From Verrucomicrobia bacterium UBA3761 (GTDB lineage Bacteria > Verrucomicrobiota > Kiritimatiellia > RFP12 > UBA1067), in NCBI GenBank assembly GCA_002371135.1, contig DFGB01000077.1, positions 1-45,308 of the forward strand: a DNA stretch of 45,308 bases, in the 5' to 3' direction. A model generated the notes under the pieces. The model made no database searches. It had not been told where the DNA came from and saw only the letters and a list, made by a program, of their open reading frames with translations. Within the stretch, counting starts at the first letter, position 1. Every line of letters begins with the position of its first letter. This document shows, one piece after another, positions 9,057 through 16,415 of this stretch. The position numbers and the translations under genes are program-made.

Positions 9057-10823
9057 CTACGAAAATTTTCGTTCGAGTTCGCGGGTGGAGGTGAATATCA
9101 TCACGCTCTTGCCGCGCGGGCAGAGATACGGCATGCGGCAGGCGACGAGTTCTTCGACGAGGCGCACGGCCGATGTTTCGTCGAGGACTGTTTTCGCGCC
9201 GCTGTAGGAGCGGGCGATGGATTTTGCGATGAGTTCTTCGCGCCAGCGCGAGGAGCGGCCGGGACCGCTTGAGGCGAGGTCGGCGGCGATTGTCTCGATT
9301 ACGTCGCGTATCGACGCGTCGCGGAGGATGAGAGGGACGGATTCGATTTTGAACGTGTCGCGTCCGAACGGTTCAATGCCGATGCCCATTGCGCGTATCG
9401 CCGGGAGCGCCGCTTCGACCCGGTGGTATTCCGCCGGAGAGAGCTGGATCGTTTCCGGGATGAGCAGCATCTGCGAGATTGGCGCGCCGGCGTGGTCCAT
9501 GAGATGCTCGTACGAAATGCGCTCTTTCGCCGCGCGAGGATTCAGCGTCACGATGCCGGAATCCGTTTCGAGAAGGAGATAGCCCGATTCCGTGAATGCG
9601 AGGAATTTATACCATGTCCACGGTTTCGCCTTTTCTCCTGAAGGCGCGGCAATGGGCAGATTCGCCGCGACCGGCACTTTTTCAATCTTCGATTCTTCGA
9701 TTTTTAGATTGTTCGATTGAGGCTGCGGCGGAGGAGGCGTACAGTGCGCCGCCGCTTGCGGAGGTGGAGGAGGTGGCGGCGGAGGCGGTTGTTGCGGCGG
9801 CGGTGCGATAGGCTGTGGCGGCGTGTTGCGCGTGCCGATTGCCTGGCCGAGCGCCTCCACGAGCGCGGCCTTGACTGCCGCGCTATTGCGAAACCTCACT
9901 TCGCGCTTCGCCGGGTGCACGTTCACGTCGATCGATTTCGGCGGCAGGGAGATGAAGAGCACCACCGCCGGGCGCGTATCTCCCTGGCGGCGGGGATACG
10001 CTTCGCGCAATGCATATGCCACGGGCGCGGCGGTGGCGGCGCGCCCGTTGATGAAGATATATTGCTCCTTGCGAGTCGGGTTGCCCAGATTCGGCCGCTC
10101 GATGTAACCTGTGACGCTCACCTCGTCGCCTTCGTAGTCGACTTCAAGGGCGCTGTCCATGAAAGCGTCGCCCAGCAATTCCCTCACGCGCTCGCCGAAC
10201 GACTCCGAGGCCGCGAGGCGATACATCTCGCGACCGTCGAACGAGAGAGAAAACGATATCGCGCAGTGGGAAAGGGCGACCGAGGTGAAGAAGTTTTTGA
10301 TGTGCCCCTCTTCCGTCACGACGGCTCTGAGGAATTTCCTGCGGGCCGGGACGTTGCAGAAGAGATCGCGCACTTCCACAAGCGTGCCGGGCGGTGCGCC
10401 GGCGGAGGCGACGCCGGCAAGCGTCCCCGCGTCGACGTCGATTTTCGTCGCCTCGTCTGCATCGCGGCGGCGCGTCGTCAGCGAGAAGCGCGATACGGCG
10501 GCGATGGACGGAATCGCCTCGCCGCGGAACCCTAGCGTGTCGATTGCCTCGATGTCGTCGACGTCGTGTATCTTCGAAGTCGCCTGGCGCTCGAGGCTGA
10601 GCATCGCGTCCTCGCGCGTCATGCCCGTGCCGTCGTCCTGGACGCCTATGTATTTGCGTCCGCCTTGCAGAACCGAGATTTTGATCGACTTCGCCCCCGC
10701 GTCGATGGAGTTTTCGACGAGTTCCTTGACGACGGACGCGGGGCGCTCGACGACTTCCCCCGCGGCGATTTTGTTCGCCACGTGAATCGGCAGAACGCGA
10801 ATATGGCCATCGAGCGAAGGCAT
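9057..10823 (-). CDS. mutL: DNA mismatch repair protein MutL (endonuclease motif absent)
   Basis: A 588-residue MutL with the GHKL ATPase motifs: ENSIDAGA near residue 40, DDGTGM, and TLGFRGEAIPSI. A long proline-rich linker follows (poly-Pro run), then a dimerisation domain. In the C-terminal domain, the place where endonuclease-type MutL carries DQHAxxExxxxE reads NPRAAKERISYE (about residues 427-438), and the usual CPHGRP reads CPRGKS. The metal-binding Asp and His are therefore missing, and nicking activity is doubtful. The start at 10823 follows the ftsZ stop by 14 nt; an open frame extends further upstream but only as an antisense-like reading of ftsZ. It is the last gene of the ddl-ftsQAZ operon. 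Part of the linker (9681-9720) is encoded by a short tandem array. Confidence 0.9.
   Translation of the reverse strand: MPSLDGHIRVLPIHVANKIAAGEVVERPASVVKELVENSIDAGAKSIKISVLQGGRKYIGVQDDGTGMTREDAMLSLERQATSKIHDVDDIEAIDTLGFRGEAIPSIAAVSRFSLTTRRRDADEATKIDVDAGTLAGVASAGAPPGTLVEVRDLFCNVPARRKFLRAVVTEEGHIKNFFTSVALSHCAISFSLSFDGREMYRLAASESFGERVRELLGDAFMDSALEVDYEGDEVSVTGYIERPNLGNPTRKEQYIFINGRAATAAPVAYALREAYPRRQGDTRPAVVLFISLPPKSIDVNVHPAKREVRFRNSAAVKAALVEALGQAIGTRNTPPQPIAPPPQQPPPPPPPPPPQAAAHCTPPPPQPQSNNLKIEESKIEKVPVAANLPIAAPSGEKAKPWTWYKFLAFTESGYLLLETDSGIVTLNPRAAKERISYEHLMDHAGAPISQMLLIPETIQLSPAEYHRVEAALPAIRAMGIGIEPFGRDTFKIESVPLILRDASIRDVIETIAADLASSGPGRSSRWREELIAKSIARSYSGAKTVLDETSAVRLVEELVACRMPYLCPRGKSVMIFTSTRELERKFS
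9681..9719. repeat. TTCGATT array inside the mutL linker
   Basis: TTCAATC, TTCGATTC, TTCGATTTT, TAGATTG, TTCGATTG on the plus strand (period 7-9). On the coding strand these are AATCGAA-type units encoding a Lys/Glu/Ile-rich patch (NLKIEESKIEK) between the proline-rich linker and the C-terminal domain. Confidence 0.65.
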
Positions 10824-10837
10824 GGCAGGCGGTCTCT

Positions 10838-11932
10838 CTACAAATCCAGAGTGAGGCCCATGCGGGCGTAGGTCGGGACGTCGAGATCTTCGCCGTTGAT
10901 GATAGTGCGGTCGGAGCCGTCCGGGAAACCGGTCGCAGGCTTTGCGAGGACGCCTTTCGCGCTTTTCGCGCGGCGCGAGCGCGAGGTTTTGGCGAGGTGC
11001 TCTTCCTTGACTTTCGATTCGAAGAGCATCAATACGACGCAGAGCTCGCCGCCGAAAGAACTTTCGTCGTTCACGGTCGCGATTTCGAAAGCGGCCTTGT
11101 CGCCGTATGCGGCCCTGACGCCGCTTGCGAGTTCCCCTATTTCCGCGAGGCGCAGGTCGTCGCCGGCTAGGATGCCGCAGATGATCGAGCGCACATCGTG
11201 GGAGCCGTCGGCGAGAAGGGTGCTGGAGGTGAGTTCCTGCAAGGCGTGGTAGGTTCTGTTGTCGCCCGAAACGCGGACGGTGGCGAAGCGTCCGCGGCCT
11301 GCGTTGAGCGAGAGGCGGCGTATGCGTTCCAGGTCGAGGTGTATGTAGCCGGGCTTTTCGATGAGCCGCCAGAAAAGCGTGACGGCGGAGGAGAGGGCGT
11401 TCACGGCGTTTGCCATCGCCTCTTCGACGTAGTCGGCCTCGCCGACGAGTTTGTCGAGCGCGAGGAAGAACGAAGCGTTGGCGCGTTCCGAGATCATCGA
11501 AATCGAGCCGCGCGAATTGCGGTGGCGCTCTTCGCCTTCGAAGGAGAACGGCGTCGTTGCGAATACGATGCTGGTGATGCCGAGGTCGGTGAACTCTTCC
11601 AGGAGCGAGAGTGTGGCGCCGCAACCTGTGCCGCCGCCAAGTCCCGTCGCGATCACGGCGAAGGATACGCCTTCGAGGTGGCGTTTTATCTGCGCGAAAG
11701 ATTCTTCCGTCGCGATTCTCGCTGTGATCACATCGCCGCCGGAGCCCTTGCCGGCGAGGCGTTCGCCGCCGATGAGGGCGAACTCGGCGCCTTCGTCCTC
11801 CTGCGCGCTTTTAGCGTCGGAGTCTACAATCAACCTGCGGATGTCGCCGGGGAATGAATCGACGATTCGCTTTGCCATTCTGGCTCCGGCGCCTCCGACG
11901 CCGACGAGCAAGAGAGAAGAAGTCGCGGTCAT
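10838..11932 (-). CDS. ftsZ: Cell division GTPase-family protein FtsZ (divergent)
   Basis: A 364-residue FtsZ. It has the N-terminal glycine-rich GVGGAGARMA, the tubulin signature as GGGTGCGA (residues 99-106) and TTPFSFEGEERH. The C-terminal peptide DLDVPTYARMG fits the conserved FtsA/membrane-tether-binding tail. Several catalytic positions differ from canonical FtsZ. The T7 loop NVDFAD reads HLDLER (198-203), so the Asn is His and the second Asp is Arg. NDKL reads LDKL, and the helix-7 Asp aligns with an Asn. GTP hydrolysis may therefore be weak or altered. The ATG overlaps the ftsA stop by 4 nt (ATGA), implying translational coupling. It lies in the division operon directly after ftsA, the standard dcw order. 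Confidence 0.9.
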   Translation of the reverse strand: MTATSSLLLVGVGGAGARMAKRIVDSFPGDIRRLIVDSDAKSAQEDEGAEFALIGGERLAGKGSGGDVITARIATEESFAQIKRHLEGVSFAVIATGLGGGTGCGATLSLLEEFTDLGITSIVFATTPFSFEGEERHRNSRGSISMISERANASFFLALDKLVGEADYVEEAMANAVNALSSAVTLFWRLIEKPGYIHLDLERIRRLSLNAGRGRFATVRVSGDNRTYHALQELTSSTLLADGSHDVRSIICGILAGDDLRLAEIGELASGVRAAYGDKAAFEIATVNDESSFGGELCVVLMLFESKVKEEHLAKTSRSRRAKSAKGVLAKPATGFPDGSDRTIINGEDLDVPTYARMGLTLDL

Positions 11933-13137
11933 TTCATGAATCCTTTCACGGTCGACTTTATCGACTGCCAGAGGCTCTTTTCTTCGTAAGCCCTGTGGGC
12001 GCAGATGAGCGCGCCGGCGATCGCGGCGAACGAAGCGGGTTCTTCGGCGTCCTCGAGTCCGTTCACGTTGACTGGATTGCCGATTCGCACGGCGGCGCCG
12101 AGTTCGCGTTCGAAGAGCGTCGCCATGCCTTCGAGATAGGCGCCGCCGCCTGTGAGCACGATGCCGGTGCCGAGGCGATGCAGGAGGCCGAGATCCTCGA
12201 GGGTCGCTCTGACGATGGCGGCGAGTTCCCTGCATCTGGCGTTCGTCACGGTATCGAGGGCCTTGCGCGAAATCGTGCGCGCTTCGCCGCCCGGCGCGGT
12301 GCCGTCGAGGGTGATGCGCGCGCCAAGCCCCGTGCGCCCGAGTATCGCCGAGGCCTCCGTGGTCTTGAGCGCTTCGGCCTGGCCGCGGGTGCAGAGGAAC
12401 GCGGTCTGGATGTCGTTCGTTATATGGTCGCCGCCGATGCCGATCGCCCCCGCGGCCGCGACAACGCCGCCAGAATAGACGGCGTATCCCGTCGAGCCGC
12501 CGCCGAGATCGAGGACGAGCGAGCCGAGGTTCTTCTCGTTTTCGTCGAGCACCGCTTCGGCGGCGCAGGTCGCCGCGAAGAGCGGCTCGCGCAGTGCCAG
12601 TTTGGCCTCGCCTGCCGCGGTGTATGCATCGTTGATGCGGTCGGCCGGCGCGTGAAGCTGCAATGTGTTCAGTTTGAGCAGGCTGCCGGACATGCCGAGC
12701 GGCGAGGCGATGCCGGCGAGTTCGTCGACGGAATACGTCTGCTCGAATACGTCGACAAGCTCGCGGTCGCGTCCGAGCGCCATCGTCCTCGCTTTGCGCG
12801 AGACCTGCTCGATGTCGTCGTTCTCCACCTTGCCATGCGCAATCGAGACGACGCTCTGGAACGGTTCGCAGACGACGTGCTGGCCGGAGACGACCAGAAA
12901 CGCGTTCACAATCGAGAGGTTCGTCCCCTTGGCATGCTGCGAATCGCGCGCCGAGCGTATCACGGCCTTGACCGATTGCGCCGCCTGGGAGACGTTTATG
13001 ATTTGGCTTTTCACCACGCCCGCCGATGGTATGTGGGCGTGGCATGTGACGTTCAGTCGCTCGCCGGCCTCGCCGCTCCCGACGGCGAGGACAGTCCGCG
13101 AAGTCCCTATTTCAATCGCTGCGTAAATCGTACTCAT
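11929..13137 (-). CDS. ftsA: Cell division protein FtsA
   Basis: A 402-residue actin-fold ATPase. It begins with the phosphate-1 loop AAIEIGTSRTVLAVG. It has the SHS2/1C region around residues 85-165 and LDLGGGSTGYAV as the phosphate-2 loop. TGGGAYLEG is the adenosine loop. The last residues, SLWQSIKSTVKGFMK, form a short amphipathic helix like the membrane-targeting sequence of FtsA. FtsA anchors FtsZ filaments to the inner membrane and recruits late division proteins. It starts 22 nt after ftsQ and its stop overlaps the ftsZ start. Length is typical of the family. Confidence 0.93.
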   Translation of the reverse strand: MSTIYAAIEIGTSRTVLAVGSGEAGERLNVTCHAHIPSAGVVKSQIINVSQAAQSVKAVIRSARDSQHAKGTNLSIVNAFLVVSGQHVVCEPFQSVVSIAHGKVENDDIEQVSRKARTMALGRDRELVDVFEQTYSVDELAGIASPLGMSGSLLKLNTLQLHAPADRINDAYTAAGEAKLALREPLFAATCAAEAVLDENEKNLGSLVLDLGGGSTGYAVYSGGVVAAAGAIGIGGDHITNDIQTAFLCTRGQAEALKTTEASAILGRTGLGARITLDGTAPGGEARTISRKALDTVTNARCRELAAIVRATLEDLGLLHRLGTGIVLTGGGAYLEGMATLFERELGAAVRIGNPVNVNGLEDAEEPASFAAIAGALICAHRAYEEKSLWQSIKSTVKGFMK

Positions 13138-13159
13138 GATGGCGTCCAGGGATGACGGG

Positions 13160-14020
13160 TCAAAGAATCGGTTCTTTTGTGTCTGCGAAAATCCTGTCTC
13201 GCTCCGTCGCGTTCCAGACGATGGCGCGGGTGGTCACTTTCGAGTTGATAGTGTCGCGCAGATGCGTCAGGCGGATTTCGAGGTCCGCCTTGGAGGCGGG
13301 CGTCGGAGGCTCGTCCATGCCGTCCCACAGGATCTTCAAGCTCTGGTAGTTGCTCAGACGCGCGAGGATGTAGTCGGTCGGCGAGATGTCGACTTCGATT
13401 ATGCCGAGGCTCTGGTATTCGCGGCGCGCGGCCGTTTCGAGGAGCTGCAAGGCGGCGAAAGCGCGCGGGGAGAGTTTTTCGCCCGGGCGCACGCCAGGCG
13501 CTTGCGCCTCGCGAATCGTCGGCAGCATGCCCGTCCCGGCCATGCGCAGGAATACGACGCCGTCTGAATCGACGACCTTGCCGGAAGGCCGCTTCTTGCC
13601 TTTGAGGTTGACGCGCGCCACAGCTTCGCGTTCCTCTACGTGGATGGCGACTTTGCCGGGCGGGATTCGCGTAATCGTGAGCGAACGGATGTTCGGCACT
13701 TTCGCAAGCAGCTCTTTGCGACGGGCGTCGAAATCTATGTTCGCGAGGTTTTCGCCGTTCTTCAGGCCGAACCCGTCGAGGATCACGCCGCGCTTGACGT
13801 ACTTGCCGGTCGTCACCTCCACTTGCGAGGAGATGTCGGTGATTTCGCACTCCTTGAAGTATTCTTTCTTGAGCGCTTTGTATGCGTGGTAGAGTCCGTA
13901 GCCGATCGCGATGACGATGGCGGCGGCCGCGATGCCGAGAATCATTTTCGCCGCCGATGCATCGTCGCTGCGGTTGCTCCTTGTGCGGAATATCGCACGT
14001 CTGGTCGAATTTTTACGCAA
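13160..14020 (-). CDS. ftsQ: Cell division protein FtsQ/DivIB
   Basis: A 286-residue bitopic membrane protein. It has a basic cytoplasmic tail of about 25 residues, one transmembrane helix (residues 26-48, MILGIAAAAIVIAIGYGLY) and a periplasmic part. That part has a POTRA-like segment (LANIDFDARRKELLAKVP, IRSLTITRIPPGKVAIHVEER) and an FtsQ domain (SDGVVF, DISPTDYILARL). FtsQ links cytoplasmic ring and septal wall synthases. The listed start is a TTG that preserves the usual cytoplasmic tail. An ATG at 13945 (residue 26) would begin directly in the transmembrane helix and is the alternative. It lies between ddl (26 nt gap) and ftsA (22 nt gap). Confidence 0.85.
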   Translation of the reverse strand: MRKNSTRRAIFRTRSNRSDDASAAKMILGIAAAAIVIAIGYGLYHAYKALKKEYFKECEITDISSQVEVTTGKYVKRGVILDGFGLKNGENLANIDFDARRKELLAKVPNIRSLTITRIPPGKVAIHVEEREAVARVNLKGKKRPSGKVVDSDGVVFLRMAGTGMLPTIREAQAPGVRPGEKLSPRAFAALQLLETAARREYQSLGIIEVDISPTDYILARLSNYQSLKILWDGMDEPPTPASKADLEIRLTHLRDTINSKVTTRAIVWNATERDRIFADTKEPIL

Positions 14021-14046
14021 GGCTTTGAATTCCTAGTGGGGGATTT

Positions 14047-14958
14047 TCAGGTTTGGCAGCTGGCGGAGGCGAGGATCGCCTCGACTACTTCCGCGAAAGT
14101 GCGGCCGGTTTTCATGCCGGCCTTCGGGACGAGCGAGTGCGCCGTGAAGCCGGGCGACGTGTTGAGTTCGAGGATGTACGGGCGGCCGGCTTCGTCGACG
14201 CGGAAGTCCACGCGGGTGACGCCGCGGCAGCCAAGCGCGTCGAACGCCGCGAGCGCGAGTGTCTGGAGAGTCCGCGAGAGAGCCCCGTCTTCGAGGAACG
14301 GGTAGCGCGTCTCGTCGGAGAAATATTTTTCCTCCCATCCATACCATCCGCCCTTGGCGACGATTTCGACGGGCGGGAGCGTTTCGCGCCCTATGATGCC
14401 GACCGTAGTTTCGCGGCCGGGGATGTATTCCTCCACCAGCACTTCGGAAGGGTCGAGCTTCCTGCAGTTTTCTATCGCCGTTTTGTATTCGTCCATGGTT
14501 CTGGCGAGATACACGCCGACCGAACTGCCGTCGCGCGGCGTCTTGACGACCACCGGGAGCGAAAGCGGAGTGCGGACCTCGCCGGTGGAATCGCCGGGCG
14601 AGACTGTATACCACTTCGCATTCGGCAGAGCACATTCGTCGAGGCGGCGCTTGGTGGCGATCTTGTCCATCGCGAGGCGGCTCGCCTCGGCGCCCGGACC
14701 CGTGTATGGGATGTGCAAGGCGTCGAGCGCCGCCTGCACGCCGCCGGACTCTCCCCAGCCGCCGTGCAAGGCGATGTATGCGGCGTCGACATCCTTCGGC
14801 ATCGCATCGAGGTTGTCCGCGTCCAGCACGACGCGCACGACTTCGTATTTGCCGAGGCTTTCCAGCGCCTCGGCGATGTTCGTCCCGCTCGCGATGGATA
14901 TCTCGCGTTCGCTCGACGTCCCCCCCATTAAAACCGCTATTTTCTTCTTCGCATTCAT
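14047..14958 (-). CDS. ddl: D-alanine-D-alanine ligase
   Basis: A 303-residue ATP-grasp ligase that joins two D-Ala for the peptidoglycan stem peptide. Motifs seen are VLMGGTSSEREISIASG at the N-terminus, ALHGGWGE, VVKTPRDGSSVGV (ATP-grasp lid), VLVEEYIPGRE, and RVDFRVDE...ILELNTSPGF with the metal-binding Glu and Asn. Length is normal. It is the first gene of the division operon ddl-ftsQ-ftsA-ftsZ-mutL. A TGGTATAAT box ends only 8 nt before the ATG, so the transcript probably begins at or next to the start codon and has no ribosome-binding site. Confidence 0.95.
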   Translation of the reverse strand: MNAKKKIAVLMGGTSSEREISIASGTNIAEALESLGKYEVVRVVLDADNLDAMPKDVDAAYIALHGGWGESGGVQAALDALHIPYTGPGAEASRLAMDKIATKRRLDECALPNAKWYTVSPGDSTGEVRTPLSLPVVVKTPRDGSSVGVYLARTMDEYKTAIENCRKLDPSEVLVEEYIPGRETTVGIIGRETLPPVEIVAKGGWYGWEEKYFSDETRYPFLEDGALSRTLQTLALAAFDALGCRGVTRVDFRVDEAGRPYILELNTSPGFTAHSLVPKAGMKTGRTFAEVVEAILASASCQT

Positions 14959-14966
14959 CGACCGAT

Positions 14967-14975
14967 ATTATACCA
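14967..14975 (-). promoter_or_regulatory. Extended -10 promoter of ddl, probably leaderless
   Basis: On the minus strand TGGTATAAT ends 8 nt before the ddl ATG at 14958. Initiation about 7 nt downstream would fall on or within 1-2 nt of the start codon. No good -35 is visible; the region upstream is the purine/pyrimidine array at 14982-15031. Confidence 0.6.
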
Positions 14976-14981
14976 TATAAT

Positions 14982-15031
14982 GAGGGAAGAGGGAAGAGGG
15001 AAGAGGAAAGAGGAAGAGGAAAGAGGGAAGA
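14982..15031. repeat. Heptamer array GAGGRAA (about 7 units)
   Basis: Units GAGGGAA (x3), GAGGAAA, a 6-nt GAGGAA, GAGGAAA and GAGGGAA follow one another with a near-perfect 7-nt period. The array lies between the ddl and mreB promoters. The same unit, complemented, occurs at 9-25 and 37280-37304. Confidence 0.8.
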
Positions 15032-15079
15032 CACTCTTATCTCGGGGTTTCCAGGATAAGTGTGATCTGGCCTGCACAC

Positions 15080-15108
15080 TTGACAAGGCGGCGAAAATAG
15101 CGTAAAAT
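15080..15108 (+). promoter_or_regulatory. mreB operon promoter, TTGACA-N17-TAAAAT
   Basis: TTGACA at 15080-15085 and TAAAAT at 15103-15108 with a 17-nt spacer. The predicted leader to the mreB ATG is about 74 nt. It contains a TTTCAAC array at 15143-15170 and GGGG/AGGAG just before the start. Confidence 0.75.
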
Positions 15109-15142
15109 ATTCGCCAAAATCGGTTATAGAGTTTTTTTGTAG

Positions 15143-15170
15143 TTTCAACTTTTCAACATTTCAACTTCAA
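15143..15170 (+). repeat. TTTCAAC micro-array in the mreB leader
   Basis: Units TTTCAAC, TTTTCAAC, ATTTCAAC, TTCAAC in 28 nt (period 7-8), within the probable 5' leader of mreB. A shorter version recurs at 16295-16310. Confidence 0.6.
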
Positions 15171-15188
15171 CAAGCGGGGACACAGGAG

Positions 15189-16229
15189 ATGTTTTCCAAA
15201 ATAAAGTCGCTTTTTTCGACCGACATCGGCATCGATCTCGGAACGGCGAACTCGCTCGTCTACGTGAAAGACCGCGGCATCGTGTTGCGCGAGCCTTCGG
15301 TCGTGGCCATACAGGCGGGGACGAAGAACGTTCTCGCCGTGGGCGCGGAGGCGAAGGAAATGCTGGGCAAAACGCCCGGCAACATCATTGCGATCCGTCC
15401 GATGAAGTCCGGCGTGATAGCCGATTTCGACATAACGGAGGCAATGATAGCCTATTTCATCCGCAAGGTGTGCCCGCGGCGGTTCTTCTCGCGGATGCGC
15501 TGGGCGCGGCCGCGCATGGTGATCGCGGTGCCGAGCGGCATCACTGAAGTCGAGAAGCGCGCGGTGCAGGATGCGGCGGAAAACGCCGGGGCGCGCGATA
15601 TCATGCTCGTCGAAGAACCGATGGCGGCGGCGATCGGCGTCGGGCTGCCGGTTTCGGACCCGGCCGGTTCGATGATTGTCGACATCGGCGGCGGCACGTG
15701 CGAAGTGGCGATCATCTCGCTCGCCGGCATCGTCCACTCCAATTCGCAACGCGCGGCGGGCGGCGACGCGATGGACGACTGCATCCGCAACTACATCAAG
15801 CGCGTCTACAACCTCCAGATAGGCGAGCGCACGGCCGAAGAAGTCAAAATCAAGATCGGCTCTGCGTTCCCGATCGGCGAGGAACTCTCGATGGACGTGC
15901 GCGGCATGGATGTCGTGACGGGCCTCCCGAAGACGCTTTCCATCACGTCCGACGAGATTCGTTCGGCGCTGAAGGATCCCGTGACGCTCATAGTCGACAC
16001 CGTGCGCTCGACGCTCGACAAGTGCGAACCGGAACTCGCGGCGGACTTGATCGACCGCGGACTCGTCCTTTCCGGCGGCAGTTCGCAGTTGCGCGGGCTC
16101 GACAAGCTTCTCTCCAAGGAGACTGGGCTTCCCGTGACCGTTGCGGACGATCCGCTTTCCGCGGTCGCCGAGGGCACGGGCATGGTGATGAGCGAGCTCG
16201 ACGTCCTCTTCGGGAAGAAGAAAAAATAA
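15189..16229 (+). CDS. mreB: Rod shape-determining protein MreB
   Basis: A 346-residue bacterial actin. The phosphate-1 motif is IGIDLGTANSLVYV at the N-terminus. Phosphate-2 is MIVDIGGGTCEVAII and the adenosine loop is LVLSGGSSQLRG. It polymerises under the inner membrane and guides lateral wall synthesis. Its start is preceded by GGGG and AGGAG, the latter directly abutting the ATG. It is the first gene of an eight-gene collinear cluster with mreC, mreD, mrdA, rodA, rng, lptD and tsaE. Length and motifs are typical. Confidence 0.97.
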   Translation: MFSKIKSLFSTDIGIDLGTANSLVYVKDRGIVLREPSVVAIQAGTKNVLAVGAEAKEMLGKTPGNIIAIRPMKSGVIADFDITEAMIAYFIRKVCPRRFFSRMRWARPRMVIAVPSGITEVEKRAVQDAAENAGARDIMLVEEPMAAAIGVGLPVSDPAGSMIVDIGGGTCEVAIISLAGIVHSNSQRAAGGDAMDDCIRNYIKRVYNLQIGERTAEEVKIKIGSAFPIGEELSMDVRGMDVVTGLPKTLSITSDEIRSALKDPVTLIVDTVRSTLDKCEPELAADLIDRGLVLSGGSSQLRGLDKLLSKETGLPVTVADDPLSAVAEGTGMVMSELDVLFGKKKK

Positions 16230-16391
16230 GATTTACGATTTACGATTTGCGATTTTTTATCGCAGAGACATTTTAATCGCAGAGCCGCAGAGAACTTTCA
16301 ACTTTTCAACCGGCCGCGCCGAAGCGCGGCCCTCCCGCTCTGCGATTTAAAAATCGAAAATCGCAAATCGCAAATCGAAAAATCGAACAAT
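16230..16391. repeat. mreB-mreC spacer: inverted heptamer arrays with a central hairpin
   Basis: The left arm has ATTTACG, ATTTACG, ATTTGCG at 16231-16251, then ATCGCAGAG to 16266. The right arm has CTCTGCGATTT from 16339, then AAATCGA, AAATCGC, AAATCGC, AAATCGA at 16351-16378. The arms are complementary in unit and 7-nt period. Between them are CGCAGAG repeats, a TTTCAAC pair and the hairpin at 16312-16331. No gene is seen here. Confidence 0.75.
16312..16331 (+). terminator. GC hairpin between mreB and mreC
   Basis: GGCCGCGC-CGAA-GCGCGGCC forms a perfect 8-bp stem with a 4-nt loop. There is no U-tract. It could attenuate mreC expression, stabilise the mreB end, or belong to the repeat element around it. 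Confidence 0.4.
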
Positions 16392-16415
16392 TCTCTCCAG
16401 CCTCTCCTGTTCTCC

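Noticed and set aside
10824..11624. A long N-terminal extension of MutL reading into ftsZ
   Set aside because: The extra part is low-complexity Arg/His-rich sequence in a non-coding frame of ftsZ. The family N-terminus starts at 10823.
11933..13045. A long N-terminal extension of FtsZ reading into ftsA
   Set aside because: It is an off-frame reading of ftsA. The ATG at 11932 overlaps the ftsA stop and matches the FtsZ N-terminus.
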